Shown: positions 23,504-32,196 of the stretch, piece by piece
Position numbering within the stretch: the stretch's first letter is position 1
How the letters are laid out: each line of letters begins with the position of its first letter
From: Methylohalomonas lacus
Lineage (GTDB): Bacteria > Pseudomonadota > Gammaproteobacteria > Methylohalomonadales > Methylohalomonadaceae
Direction: 5' to 3'
Length of the DNA: 35,968 nucleotides
Assembly (NCBI RefSeq): GCF_024808875.1
Contig: NZ_JANUCT010000024.1
Coordinates: 1-35,968, forward strand
Translations under genes and position numbers: made by a program
Notes under the pieces: generated by a model
What the model was told of the DNA's origin: nothing
Database searches by the model: none
What the model saw: the letters and a program-made list of their open reading frames with translations, nothing else

Positions 23504-25716
23504 ACGGTCGCTGTTCCCTGATTATCAGTATCGCTATCGTCAGCGTTATTGGCGTCGCTATCAAGCGGCAGCCGTATCACGGCTGAAGCCCCGGCTGCCG
23601 GCGTGTTGTTCTCCAGCCAGACCATACCACCATGTTCCTCGATGATCTTCTTGACGATCGCCAGTCCCAGACCGGTGCCCTTGGTCTTGGTCGTTATATA
23701 GGGTTCGAAAATCTGGCCGATGAGTTCATCGGAAATGCCGCAGCCGCTGTCGCTGATGCGTATCTCGACGAATTCCAGACCGCCCTGGCGGATTTTCTGG
23801 GTCGATAATGCCAGTTGTATGGGTTCATTGTCACAACTGGCGTCAAAGGCATTGTTGACGAGGTTGTTCAGTACCTGGCGCAGACGGCCGGGATCGGCGT
23901 TTACCGGTGGCAGGTTCGGTTCCAGGTCAACGTCGACCTGCGCGCCGGGATCCAGGTTGTGAAACAGGTCCAGTACCTCGCGCACCAGTTCATTGAGATC
24001 GATCGGTTGCGGTTCCAGCGCCGGCGCGCGGGCATACTCGGAAAATGTGTTGACCATATCCTTCATCGTCTCAACCTGCTGGATGATGGTATTGGTCAGG
24101 CGGTCCAGCGGTTTCAGATCCAGATCCGGAGTCTCGGCCTGCATATACTTGTGCCGGATGCGTTCGGCCGACAGCTGAATCGGCGTCAGCGGATTCTTGA
24201 TCTCGTGCGCCAGGCGCCGGGCGACCTCGCCCCAGGCAGCGTCACGCTGGCTCTGGATCAGGGTGGTGATGTCATCGAAAACAATGACAAAGCCGGCCTG
24301 TTCGGCGGTGGTACTCGGCAGCGAGGTGCCGCTGCACATCAGTACCTGGCGGCCGCTGCCACCGAACAGTGTGACCTGGGCGCGCCAGTCTTCCTGGCTT
24401 TCCAGGTGCGGTGTGATCACTTCTTCCAGGTGCAGCAGGTGCGGGTGTGTCTCGCACAGGTCGTGCAGATGCTTGCCGATCCAGGGCGAGATCGGCAGGC
24501 CGAGTATCTGGCTGGCGCTGACGTTGGAGGTGCGCAGGTTGCGTTCCTGGTCCAGCACCAGCACGCCGGACGACAGCCGTCCGAGCACCGCTTCGAGATA
24601 GGCGCGTTGGGCCTCGGCTTCCTGGCGGCTCTGGTGGACCGCATCGCGGGCACGGGCGATCTCGCGGGTCATGTCGTTGAACGACGCGACCAGTACGCCG
24701 AGTTCGTCGTTGCTGGGTACTGGCAGTTGCATGCTGTAGTCGCCGCTGGCAATCGCCTTGGTACCCATGGCCAGATCGCGGATCGGTGCGGCCAGCCGAC
24801 GGGCGGTATAGAACGCCGCCCAGACGATGCTGAAGATGCTGAACAGTAGCACCAGCGTCAGCAGCAGGGTGAAGCTCAGTTTCAGTTGTTCGCGCAGGTA
24901 GGACAGCTCGCGGTACTTTTCGTACGCCGATTCGACGCTGTCGGCAAGCTCGTTCATGCGTTGCGATACGGGGTACAATGCCTGCAGAACGCGATTGTCC
25001 GATTGTATCGAGATGTCCGGTACATTGACGGCGGTGCGGATCACCAGTTCGTTTTCCTTGACCGTATCCAGGCCGACGTAGCTGTTGCCCTGGCGCAGTT
25101 GCAGAAAGATGCTATCGCTCGGTGTGGTAGGCACCAGCTGGGTCGCATCGCTGGAACTGCTGGCGATAAAGCGGCCCTGGCGGCTCATCAGCGTCAGTTC
25201 CTCGGCGCCAATGCGACGGCGCATCTCGTCGATTTCGAACGATGCCGCGGCATTGTCGACGTCAATGAATTCATCCGCCACCTGCCGTGTTCGCCGCAGC
25301 ATGTCACGCATGCGGCCATCCAGTGCCAGACGGCTCAGTTCGAGCGAGTCATTCAATGCGCTCTCGACGCGCAGATCGAACCAGTTATCGATGCCGCGGT
25401 TGAGAAAATCGAGCGAGAACCAGTAGACGATGAGCACCGGCGTGACCGACAGCGTGGTCAGCATCAGTACCATGCGCACGGTCATGCGGGCGCCGGCGAC
25501 GCGGTTGCGGAGTTGCTGGATCAGCTGGCGGATATTGACGCCGATCAGAATCAGCATGACCAGCAGACCGACCGCATTCAATACCAGCAGGGCCGAATAC
25601 AGTCGGCCAAAGCGTTCGGAATTCTGCATGGCGTCGCTCATCAGCAGCAGCGACGCCAGCATGAAAAAGAACAGGCCGAGGCCACTGATGAAAATGATGC
25701 GGCTGTCGCGTTTCAT
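23500..25716 (-). CDS. ntrY: NtrY sensor histidine kinase
   Basis: A 738-residue membrane histidine kinase. N-terminal transmembrane helices (about 9-30, 40-62, 83-106) precede a periplasmic region, and another helix lies near 290-310. Then come a HAMP linker, a PAS domain (about 375-490), HisKA with His504 in LAHEIKNPLTP, and HATPase_c with NLVNNAFDA, DSGCGI and KGTGLGLAIV. This is the NtrY layout; the signal is linked in other bacteria to nitrogen, redox or envelope state. The stop overlaps the ntrX start by 4 bp, which ties the kinase to its regulator. Confidence 0.93.
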   Translation of the reverse strand: MKRDSRIIFISGLGLFFFMLASLLLMSDAMQNSERFGRLYSALLVLNAVGLLVMLILIGVNIRQLIQQLRNRVAGARMTVRMVLMLTTLSVTPVLIVYWFSLDFLNRGIDNWFDLRVESALNDSLELSRLALDGRMRDMLRRTRQVADEFIDVDNAAASFEIDEMRRRIGAEELTLMSRQGRFIASSSSDATQLVPTTPSDSIFLQLRQGNSYVGLDTVKENELVIRTAVNVPDISIQSDNRVLQALYPVSQRMNELADSVESAYEKYRELSYLREQLKLSFTLLLTLVLLFSIFSIVWAAFYTARRLAAPIRDLAMGTKAIASGDYSMQLPVPSNDELGVLVASFNDMTREIARARDAVHQSRQEAEAQRAYLEAVLGRLSSGVLVLDQERNLRTSNVSASQILGLPISPWIGKHLHDLCETHPHLLHLEEVITPHLESQEDWRAQVTLFGGSGRQVLMCSGTSLPSTTAEQAGFVIVFDDITTLIQSQRDAAWGEVARRLAHEIKNPLTPIQLSAERIRHKYMQAETPDLDLKPLDRLTNTIIQQVETMKDMVNTFSEYARAPALEPQPIDLNELVREVLDLFHNLDPGAQVDVDLEPNLPPVNADPGRLRQVLNNLVNNAFDASCDNEPIQLALSTQKIRQGGLEFVEIRISDSGCGISDELIGQIFEPYITTKTKGTGLGLAIVKKIIEEHGGMVWLENNTPAAGASAVIRLPLDSDANNADDSDTDNQGTATV

Positions 25717-25753
25717 CGCGTCGCTCCCGGGCCGGCGACAGACAGGGGCCGCT

Positions 25754-26335
25754 TCATGGATGAATCCGCCATTCGTGCCAGCCGCTGTTTAGTCGCCAGC
25801 TGGCGGAAATGTGTGCGGCCGGGCGCATCGGCGCCGGCAGGCTCTCGATATCCAGCCAGGCACGGATACGACCGCGGTAGTTCCCTTCGGCTTCCAGCTC
25901 GGTGCTGTCCAGCAACGGGTAATCGCTCATGGTTCCAATGAACTCCAGTGCTTCCTGGAGGGACAGGAAACTGCGCCGGCGGTACTTGTGCGTGACCAGG
26001 TAGTTCTTGCTCAGCGCCTGGCGCTCGAGGCGGAAATTCTCGCTGTGTTCGACCAGCGTGCGGTCCCAAAGCCAGAAGCGTTCCTTCAGTACCTCCAGTT
26101 CGACGACGATATTCAGGGCGACGCCATTATCCAGTGCCTTCAGCGCCTCTTCGCTGAGCTCAAAGTCGAGTTGCGCGCTGGCGGTGAGCTGGCCCGCCAC
26201 CAGGTTGCTGCCGGCCTCGCGGACCTTGATGCTCGCCGCCCGCGCGTCGGTGCCGGGCGCCAGCAACGACAGCACGAGCAGAGCCGCGATCGCAGCCAGC
26301 AGTGAGCGGAATCTAACGCTTGCCGAGGCGGGCAT
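25754..26335 (-). CDS. exported DUF4390 protein
   Basis: A 193-residue protein with a signal peptide (MPASASVRFRSLL through to a site near ARA-AS) and a mature beta-rich domain of unknown function. Segments such as LWDRTLVEHSENFRLERQAL and GTMSDYPLLD match the DUF4390 family, which sits between rsmB and ntrY in many gammaproteobacteria. The start at 26335 is chosen because it begins the signal peptide; a longer in-frame start at 26500 would lie inside rsmB. It still overlaps the end of rsmB by 23 bp. An envelope role connected with NtrY sensing is suggested by the conserved context only. Confidence 0.8.
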   Translation of the reverse strand: MPASASVRFRSLLAAIAALLVLSLLAPGTDARAASIKVREAGSNLVAGQLTASAQLDFELSEEALKALDNGVALNIVVELEVLKERFWLWDRTLVEHSENFRLERQALSKNYLVTHKYRRRSFLSLQEALEFIGTMSDYPLLDSTELEAEGNYRGRIRAWLDIESLPAPMRPAAHISASWRLNSGWHEWRIHP

Positions 26336-27614
26336 AGAAAAAACCGTCCATCTCCTTGTCGCCGGGCAGAATCTGGCGCCCGTGCAGCTGTTGCCGTCCC
26401 CAGGGCGCGGCGATGGGTTGTTCACTGGCGTCGTCGTGTTGTGCCAGAAAGCCGGCGATTTGTTCGCTGTTTTCCGCCGGCAGCACAGAACAGGTGGCAT
26501 ACAACAGCTTACCGCCCGGTGCCAGGAGCGGCCAGAGGGCGGTCAGCAGTTGTGTCTGCATTGCCACCGCCGCATCGATCGCTGCGCGATCGCGATGATA
26601 CTTGATATCCGGGTGACGGCGAATTACGCCGCTGCCGCTGCACGGGGCGTCGAGCAGGATACGATCGAATGCATTGCCGTCCCACCAGTCCCGCGGGCGG
26701 GCGGCGTCGGCGGCGATGCAGGTCGCGCTCAGTTGCAGGCGTTCGAGTCCGGACTGCAGCCGCGCCAGCCGATCGGCGCTGCGGTCGATGGCAACCACCT
26801 CGGCCAGGCCGGGTTCCTGCTCAAGCATGTGGGCGGTCTTGCCGCCGGGGGCGGCGCAGGCGTCGAGCACCCGTTGACCGGGCTCGAGGTCCAGCAGCCC
26901 GGCGGCCAGCTGGGCGGCCGGATCCTGCACCGAGACCAGGCCGTCGGCGAACCCCGGCAGGCGGCCGGCAGCCACCGCCGGTTCCACCCGCAGGGCATAG
27001 TCTGCGTCGGCATGGGGCGTGCCTGTCAGGCCGGCGGCGGTCAGCAGCTGGTGGTATTGCTCGCAGTCGCTGCGGCGCCGGTTGACGCGGATATAAAACG
27101 GCGGTCGCTGGTTGTTGGCCGCCGCGATCGTCTGCCAGTCTTCCGGCCAGGCCTTCTGCAGGGTCTTCAGCAGCCATTTCGGATGTGCCAGTGCCGCGGC
27201 CGGCTGTGCCGCCGCCTGTTGCTGGAGCTGCACGCGTTCACGCGTGGCACGCCGCAGTACCGCATTGACCAGTGTCGCCGCCCAGGGTTTGTCGAGTTCG
27301 CTACATGCATCGACGCCGGTGGCCACCGCGGCGTGATCGGGCGTGTCGAGATCGAGAATCTGGTAAAGACCGACCAGCAGCAGCAGGCCGATATCGCTGT
27401 CGGCTGTTTTCAGCGGCCGGTCGAGCAGCTGGCTGAGCTGGAAGCGTAACCGCGGCAGCCAGCGCAGCACGCCGTAGCAGAGTTCCTGCACGAAGGCCTG
27501 GTCGCGCTCTGGCAGCGCCACGCGCGCATTCGCGTTGCTGATTGCCCGTTCCAGCGGCACGTCGGTGTCGATAACCTCCGCCAGGATGCGGACGGCCAGG
27601 CTGCGGCTGTGCAT
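26313..27614 (-). CDS. rsmB: 16S rRNA (cytosine-967 C5)-methyltransferase RsmB
   Basis: A 433-residue Sun/Fmu enzyme that methylates C967 of 16S rRNA. It has an N-terminal NusB-like helical domain (about 1-140) and a C-terminal Rossmann methyltransferase domain. SAM binding is by DACAAPGGKTAHML. The two family cysteines are present: Cys325 in LLDAPCSGSG and Cys375 in ATCSVLPAENS, the latter corresponding to the nucleophile. Length matches the family. It follows fmt by 4 bp in the usual def-fmt-rsmB order. Confidence 0.96.
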   Translation of the reverse strand: MHSRSLAVRILAEVIDTDVPLERAISNANARVALPERDQAFVQELCYGVLRWLPRLRFQLSQLLDRPLKTADSDIGLLLLVGLYQILDLDTPDHAAVATGVDACSELDKPWAATLVNAVLRRATRERVQLQQQAAAQPAAALAHPKWLLKTLQKAWPEDWQTIAAANNQRPPFYIRVNRRRSDCEQYHQLLTAAGLTGTPHADADYALRVEPAVAAGRLPGFADGLVSVQDPAAQLAAGLLDLEPGQRVLDACAAPGGKTAHMLEQEPGLAEVVAIDRSADRLARLQSGLERLQLSATCIAADAARPRDWWDGNAFDRILLDAPCSGSGVIRRHPDIKYHRDRAAIDAAVAMQTQLLTALWPLLAPGGKLLYATCSVLPAENSEQIAGFLAQHDDASEQPIAAPWGRQQLHGRQILPGDKEMDGFFYARLGKR

Positions 27615-27618
27615 GGAC

Positions 27619-28545
27619 TCAGCCGGCGCTCAGGAAGTCGGGCCGGCCGTTCAGGAACTCGGCCGCCGTCAGCGGCCGGCCGCCGGGCAACTGCAGGCGC
27701 TGCAGGCGCAGCAGGCCGGCGCCGGTGGCGACATCGATGCCGTGCCTGTCACCGGCGACGACCCGGCCGGGGGCCGCGGTGACGGCGGCGTCGAGGGCTT
27801 CAGCCTGCCAGATCTTGCATTGTAGCCCGCTGAGTTTGGCGCTGGCGCCCGGTGCCGGATTGAAGGCACGCACCGCGCGCGCCAGCTCGCCGGCCGGCCG
27901 TTGCCAGTCGAGGCGCGCCTCCTGCTTGTGGATCTTGCTGGCATAACTGGCAGCGGCACCATCCTGCGGCGTCGCTGCCAGCCGGCCGAGTTCGGGCAGC
28001 CGATCGATCAGTGCAGCGGCGCCGATCTCGGCCAGTCGCGTCTGCAGGCTGGCCGTGGTGTCATTCTTATAAATAGGTGTGCGTACCTGGTCCAGCACCG
28101 GACCGGTGTCGAGGCCGACGTCCATCTGCATGAGGCTGACGCCGGTTTCGCTGTCGCCGGCGAGGATGGCACGTTGCACCGGCGCGGCACCGCGCCAGCG
28201 GGGCAGCAGCGAGAAATGCAGGTTGATGCAGCCGTGCCGGGGTCGCTGGAGCACGCTTTCGGTCAGCAGCAGGCCATAGGCGACGACGATAAGGGCGTCG
28301 ACGTCGGCCAGCTCGCTGTCCGCCGCCAGTTCGGCAGCGCTGGCGGGTTGCTGCACGCTCAGGCCGTGGTCTTCGGCGAGTGTCTTGACCGGGCTGGGCT
28401 GCAGCTTGCGGCCCCGGCCGGCCGGCCGATCCGGCTGCGTGTAGACGCGGCTGATGCGGTGCGGGGACGCCAGCAGCGCCGCCAGTACCGTGGCCGCCGG
28501 CGCCGGGGTGCCGGCGAACGCCAGTCGCAGGGCCGTGGCGGTCAC
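27619..28545 (-). CDS. fmt: methionyl-tRNA formyltransferase
   Basis: A 308-residue enzyme that transfers a formyl group from 10-formyl-tetrahydrofolate to Met-tRNA(fMet). Catalytic motifs are present: [17 protein letters not shown] (Asn and His) and [10 protein letters not shown] (Asp). The N-terminal [17 protein letters not shown] and the smaller C-terminal tRNA-binding domain are normal. The start overlaps the stop of def by 4 bp, so formylation and deformylation enzymes are translationally coupled. Alternative start codons nearby would shorten it only slightly. Confidence 0.96.
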   Translation of the reverse strand: MTATALRLAFAGTPAPAATVLAALLASPHRISRVYTQPDRPAGRGRKLQPSPVKTLAEDHGLSVQQPASAAELAADSELADVDALIVVAYGLLLTESVLQRPRHGCINLHFSLLPRWRGAAPVQRAILAGDSETGVSLMQMDVGLDTGPVLDQVRTPIYKNDTTASLQTRLAEIGAAALIDRLPELGRLAATPQDGAAASYASKIHKQEARLDWQRPAGELARAVRAFNPAPGASAKLSGLQCKIWQAEALDAAVTAAPGRVVAGDRHGIDVATGAGLLRLQRLQLPGGRPLTAAEFLNGRPDFLSAG

Positions 28546-29054
28546 AGCGTCTGGCGTTCGAGCTTCTGGCGTTTTTCCAGCTTCTTCTGGACCCGCTTGC
28601 GTTTCAGGCCGGACAGGTAGTCGACGAACAGGCGGCCGTTGAGGTGATCGATTTCATGCTGGACGCAGACGGCCAGCAGGCCATCGGTTTCCTGTTCGTG
28701 GGTCTCGCCGTCGAGATCCTGGTAGCGGAAGCGGATCCACTCGGCGCGTTCGACGACATCGAAATAGTCCGGTACCGACAGGCAGCCTTCCTCCATCTCC
28801 TTGCTGCCGCGACTCTCCAGCACTTCCGGATTCACAAGGTAAAACGGGCTGTTGCGCTCGGCCGACAGGTCAATGACCACGACGCGGTGCTGGACGTCGA
28901 CCTGGGTCGCGGCCAGGCCGATGCCGTTTTCAGCATACATTGTTTCCAGCATGTCGGCGGCCAGCCGGCGGATGCTGTCGTCAACCTGGGCGACCGGTTC
29001 GGCCTTCTTGCGCAGGTTCGGATCGGGATAATGAAGTACTTTGAGTTTTGCCAT
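28542..29054 (-). CDS. def: peptide deformylase
   Basis: A 170-residue metalloenzyme that removes the N-formyl group from nascent proteins. All three motifs are intact: GIGLAATQ (44-51), EEGCLSVP with metal ligand Cys91, and QHEIDH with metal ligands His133 and His137 and catalytic Glu134. It is the first gene of the long minus-strand run and lies downstream of a good sigma70-type promoter. The C-terminus is basic ([17 protein letters not shown]), as in many gammaproteobacterial deformylases, consistent with ribosome association. Confidence 0.97.
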   Translation of the reverse strand: MAKLKVLHYPDPNLRKKAEPVAQVDDSIRRLAADMLETMYAENGIGLAATQVDVQHRVVVIDLSAERNSPFYLVNPEVLESRGSKEMEEGCLSVPDYFDVVERAEWIRFRYQDLDGETHEQETDGLLAVCVQHEIDHLNGRLFVDYLSGLKRKRVQKKLEKRQKLERQTL

Positions 29055-29069
29055 AACCGCGGTAGCTTG

Positions 29070-29088
29070 ACCGGGTGATGAACCCGGT
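29070..29088 (-). promoter_or_regulatory. hairpin in the def leader
   Basis: A perfect 7-bp stem ACCGGGT/ACCCGGT with a 5-base loop lies between the predicted def transcription start (about 29119) and the def ATG (29054). On the minus strand no T-run follows, so it is a leader structure and not a terminator for this operon. On the plus strand four T follow, but nothing transcribed toward it from the left is visible. Confidence 0.4.
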
Positions 29089-29125
29089 TTTGGCCGTAAA
29101 TTATCTAATTGATTGACTATGAAGC

Positions 29126-29154
29126 ATTATAACCGATTTTGACCAAGGTCTCAT
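29126..29154 (-). promoter_or_regulatory. sigma70-type promoter for def-fmt-rsmB and downstream genes
   Basis: On the minus strand a perfect TATAAT (plus-strand 29126-29131) is preceded, with exact 17-bp spacing, by ATGAGA (29149-29154), which matches four of six positions of TTGACA. The expected start is near 29119, giving a leader of about 65 nt before def. Confidence 0.65.
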
Positions 29155-29180
29155 AAATGCGTTCGCAGATGGTGGAACGG

Positions 29181-29207
29181 TTGACATTTTGCTATTCTTC
29201 TTAAAAT
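29181..29207 (+). promoter_or_regulatory. candidate promoter for the LysM gene and downstream dprA-topA run
   Basis: A perfect TTGACA at 29181-29186 is followed by TAAAAT at 29202-29207 (five of six matches). The 15-bp spacer is shorter than ideal. It faces away from the def promoter in the 218-bp divergent region and would give a leader of about 60 nt. Confidence 0.5.
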
Positions 29208-29272
29208 CTACATTAAAGAACCGCCGTAACAGTCCTGATATCCGGCGCAAAATCTGATGCGGAATAAAAAAA

Positions 29273-30439
29273 ATGCGGAACAAATTACTCACCTTCCTGC
29301 TGTGCGCCCTGCTACCGGTCGCCTCGTTTGCCCAGTCGCCGGCGGTTAAATCCGATCACCCGGATCGCTATACGGTCGTCAAGGGGGATACCCTCTGGGA
29401 TATTTCCGCGCGTTTCCTGCGCGAGCCCTGGCGCTGGCCGGAAATCTGGGAAGTCAATCCGCAGATCGACAATCCGCATCTGATTTATCCGGGCGATGTG
29501 GTTTACCTGACCTATCGTGACGGCAGGCCGGTCCTGTCGGTCAATCGCGACGGTCGCACCGGCGCCGGCGGCAGCCGTACCGTCAAGCTGTCGCCAGAGA
29601 TACGCAGCTCCGCGAGTGACCGCGCGATTCCATCGATACCGGTCGAGTACATCCGGCCATTCCTGAGCCAGCAACGGGTCGTTTCCGAAAACGAGATGGC
29701 CGACTGGCCCTACGTCGTGTCGAGCTACGATCAGCGCCTGGTCGCCGCTACCGGCAACAAGATCTACGTTCGCGGTCTGGATGAAGCGGAAACCGCCACG
29801 GATTACACCATCTACCGGCAGGGGCCGGCCTACGTGCTGCCCAGCGATGCGGACGACTACGATCGCTCGCCGGTGGTGCAGTCCAAGTACAACTACCGCG
29901 AAATCGAGGGTGAGATCCTCGGCTATCAGGCCCTGTACGTGGGCGAGGCGGAAGTCGTGCGCAGCGGCGATCCGGCCTCGGCTATCATCACCGACTCCGA
30001 GCGCGAAATCCGCGTCGGCGACCGGCTGGTGCCGCAGACCGAGCAGTCCGGCCTGGGCGGTGATTTCATTCCCTCGGAGCCGGACGAGTCGATCGATGGC
30101 CGCATCGTTTCGGTTATCGACGGTGTCTCCGAGATTGGCAATTACCAGGTGGTGGTGATTTCTGCCGGCACCAATCAGGGGCTTGAGTCCGGCAACGTGC
30201 TGGCCGTCTACCAGAGCGGCGAGGTGGTGCGCGATAAAGTCCCTGCCCGCACGGCGTCGCGAAATAATCCTTACCTGGAATACTTTGGTGCGCCCAAGAC
30301 CCGCGGCGAGCGGGTCGTGCTGCCGGAAGAGTTCGCCGGCGTCATCGTCGTCTTCCGCACCTTTGAGAAAGTCAGCTACGCCCTGGTCATGGATACCGAG
30401 CGGCCGATTCATATCTACGACACTGTTACCAATCCGTAA
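29273..30439 (+). CDS. exported LysM-domain protein
   Basis: A 388-residue protein with a signal peptide (MRNKLLTFLLCALLPVASFA, cut before Gln) and one LysM domain at about residues 31-80, visible as YTVVKGDTLWDISARFLREP and later NPHLIYPGDVVYLTY. LysM binds peptidoglycan, so it is expected in the periplasm or at the wall. The rest (about 100-388) is a conserved region of unknown function. A LysM protein immediately before dprA is a common arrangement in gammaproteobacteria. No catalytic residues can be identified. Confidence 0.9.
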   Translation: MRNKLLTFLLCALLPVASFAQSPAVKSDHPDRYTVVKGDTLWDISARFLREPWRWPEIWEVNPQIDNPHLIYPGDVVYLTYRDGRPVLSVNRDGRTGAGGSRTVKLSPEIRSSASDRAIPSIPVEYIRPFLSQQRVVSENEMADWPYVVSSYDQRLVAATGNKIYVRGLDEAETATDYTIYRQGPAYVLPSDADDYDRSPVVQSKYNYREIEGEILGYQALYVGEAEVVRSGDPASAIITDSEREIRVGDRLVPQTEQSGLGGDFIPSEPDESIDGRIVSVIDGVSEIGNYQVVVISAGTNQGLESGNVLAVYQSGEVVRDKVPARTASRNNPYLEYFGAPKTRGERVVLPEEFAGVIVVFRTFEKVSYALVMDTERPIHIYDTVTNP

Positions 30440-30509
30440 ACGCTAGCGGCATGTATCGCTGCCGGCCCGTAAACGGAGGCCGCCAGCGATTGGCCACGGG
30501 AGTTGGTCC

Positions 30510-31658
30510 ATGGATGGAACAACCGCCGCCGCCGGCGCTGACCGGCGTAATTGGCTGGCACTGGCCAGCGTCAAGGGTGTCGGCCCGGCTGCCGCCCAGC
30601 GGTTATTGAAGCATTTTGGTTCGCCGGCAGCGCTGCTGGCCTGCAGCCGGGGGGAACTGATTGCCGCCGGGATGCCGGCCGATCGGGCCCGGGCGCTGTC
30701 GCAACCGGACTGGCGCGCCGTCGACCGTGCCTGTGCCTGGTTGGAGGAGGCCGGCGAGGCGCGTTGCCTGCTCACACTGCAGGATGTCACCTACCCCGAG
30801 CTGTTGCGCCAGATTGCCGACCCGCCGTTGCTGCTGTTCGTTCGCGGCCGCCGCGAGTGCCTTGCAGCGCCACAGCTGGCGGTGGTCGGCAGCCGCAACC
30901 CGAGCGCGGATGGCCGCGGCGTGGCGCGCGATTTTGCCCGCCAGCTGGGACACGCCGGCCTGACAATCAACAGCGGCCTGGCGGTGGGCATCGATGCCGC
31001 CGCCCACGAGGGCGCGCTGGATGCGGGCGGGGCGACGATCGCGGTGTCCGGGTGCGGTCCGGATCGCATCTACCCGCAACGCCATGCCGACCTGGCCTAA
31101 CGCATTCTTGCCGGCGCCGGTGCCCTGGTCAGCGAGTTTTTCCCCGGGACGCCGCGGCTGGCGGCCCACTTTCCGCGTCGCAACCGCATCATCAGCGGTC
31201 TCAGTGCCGGCGTTCTGGTGGTCGAGGCTGCCCTGCGCAGCGGCTCGTTGATTACCGCGCGCTATGCCAGTGAACAGGGGCGCGAGGTGTTTGCCATTCC
31301 CGGCTCCATTCACACGCCGCAGGCACGCGGTTGCCATCACCTGATCCGCCAGGGCGCCAAGCTGGTCGAATCGGAGCAGGACATCATCGAAGAGCTCGGT
31401 CCATTGCTGCATGTTGCGTGTTCGACGGCGATACCGGCCGCCGCCGGGTCGGCGGAAAATCTTTCGGATTTGTCCGCAGAGGCACTGCAATTACTGGCAC
31501 ACATCGGTGCAGCCCCCGTATCGGTGGACAGCCTGGTCGTGCGCAGTGGATTGACGGCTGATGCCGTTTCCTCCATTCTGTTATTACTAGAACTGCGCGG
31601 GCTGGTGGCTTCACAACCAGGCGGCACCTACTCACGCCTTCGAAGAGATAACACATGA
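30510..31658 (+). pseudogene. dprA: dprA interrupted by an in-frame TAA
   Basis: DprA loads RecA onto incoming single-stranded DNA during transformation. A single frame spans the whole gene, with a good GGGAG ribosome site and ATG 30510. It has an N-terminal helix-hairpin-helix region (ALASVKGVGPAAAQRLL), the Rossmann-like core (VVGSRNPSADGRG, SGLAVGIDAAAHEGAL) and a C-terminal winged helix (about 31460-31640). A TAA at 31098-31100 falls in the core between HADLA and RILAGAGALVSE. In relatives this position is commonly Glu or Ala, so GAA to TAA is the simplest change. All sequence after the stop keeps the frame and conserved motifs such as FPRRNRIISG and EAALRSGSLITARYA. It is therefore a recent nonsense mutation, a read-through codon, or a sequencing error. 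Confidence 0.88.
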
Positions 31659-32134
31659 AAGAAACCGTGTTAGACGTTCTCATGTATCTGTTTGACAATT
31701 ACATCGAAGACGACGTTGAATTTACCCCTGATGAGGACGTCCTCCGGGTAGAACTGAAAGAAGCCGGTTTCGGCGAACACCAGGTCAGCAAGGCATTTGA
31801 TTGGCTCGAGGGCCTGGCCATGCAGAAGGAAACGGTGGCCCTGCCGAAGCTGGCGCAGCGGCCCTCGACCCGCATTCTCTCGGATGAAGAAGCCAACAAG
31901 CTGGATACGGAATGCTATGGCTTCCTGATGTTCCTTGAAAATATCGGCGTACTGGATGGCAGTGATCGTGAAATGGTCATCGACCGTCTCATGGCCCTGG
32001 AGACCGAAGAGATCGAACTGCAGCAGCTTAAATGGGTGGTGTTGATGGTGTTGTTCAACCAGCCCGGCAAGGAAGCGGCCTTTACCTGGGTCGAGGACCT
32101 GGTCATGGATGAATTTAACGCCAGCCTGCACTGA
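31655..32134 (+). CDS. smg: Smg family protein
   Basis: A 159-residue acidic, helical cytoplasmic protein of the Smg (DUF494) family, encoded next to dprA and topA in most gammaproteobacteria. The beginning (MKETVLDVLMYLFDNYIEDD) and the ending, with WVEDLVMDE, are typical, and the length matches the Escherichia coli protein. Its function is not established. The start overlaps the dprA stop in an ATGA, so translation may depend on ribosomes reaching the end of dprA and could be lowered by the dprA nonsense codon. Confidence 0.93.
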   Translation: MKETVLDVLMYLFDNYIEDDVEFTPDEDVLRVELKEAGFGEHQVSKAFDWLEGLAMQKETVALPKLAQRPSTRILSDEEANKLDTECYGFLMFLENIGVLDGSDREMVIDRLMALETEEIELQQLKWVVLMVLFNQPGKEAAFTWVEDLVMDEFNASLH

Positions 32135-32196
32135 TTGCTTCCAAACCCTGTGTGGCAGGATGATGTCGCACAGCTAACCAACTGAATTATTCCTGC

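Noticed and set aside
23815-24849. Long open frame of 344 codons on the plus strand inside ntrY
   Set aside because: It lies wholly antisense to a clearly conserved histidine kinase, its translation shows no domain, and high-GC genes often leave the opposite strand open.
26007-27449. 480-codon plus-strand frame across DUF4390 and rsmB
   Set aside because: It is antisense to rsmB with all its catalytic motifs; the product is low-complexity and resembles no family.
29312-30412. 366-codon minus-strand frame opposite the LysM gene
   Set aside because: The plus strand has a signal peptide and a LysM domain; the minus-strand frame has no ribosome site or recognisable feature.
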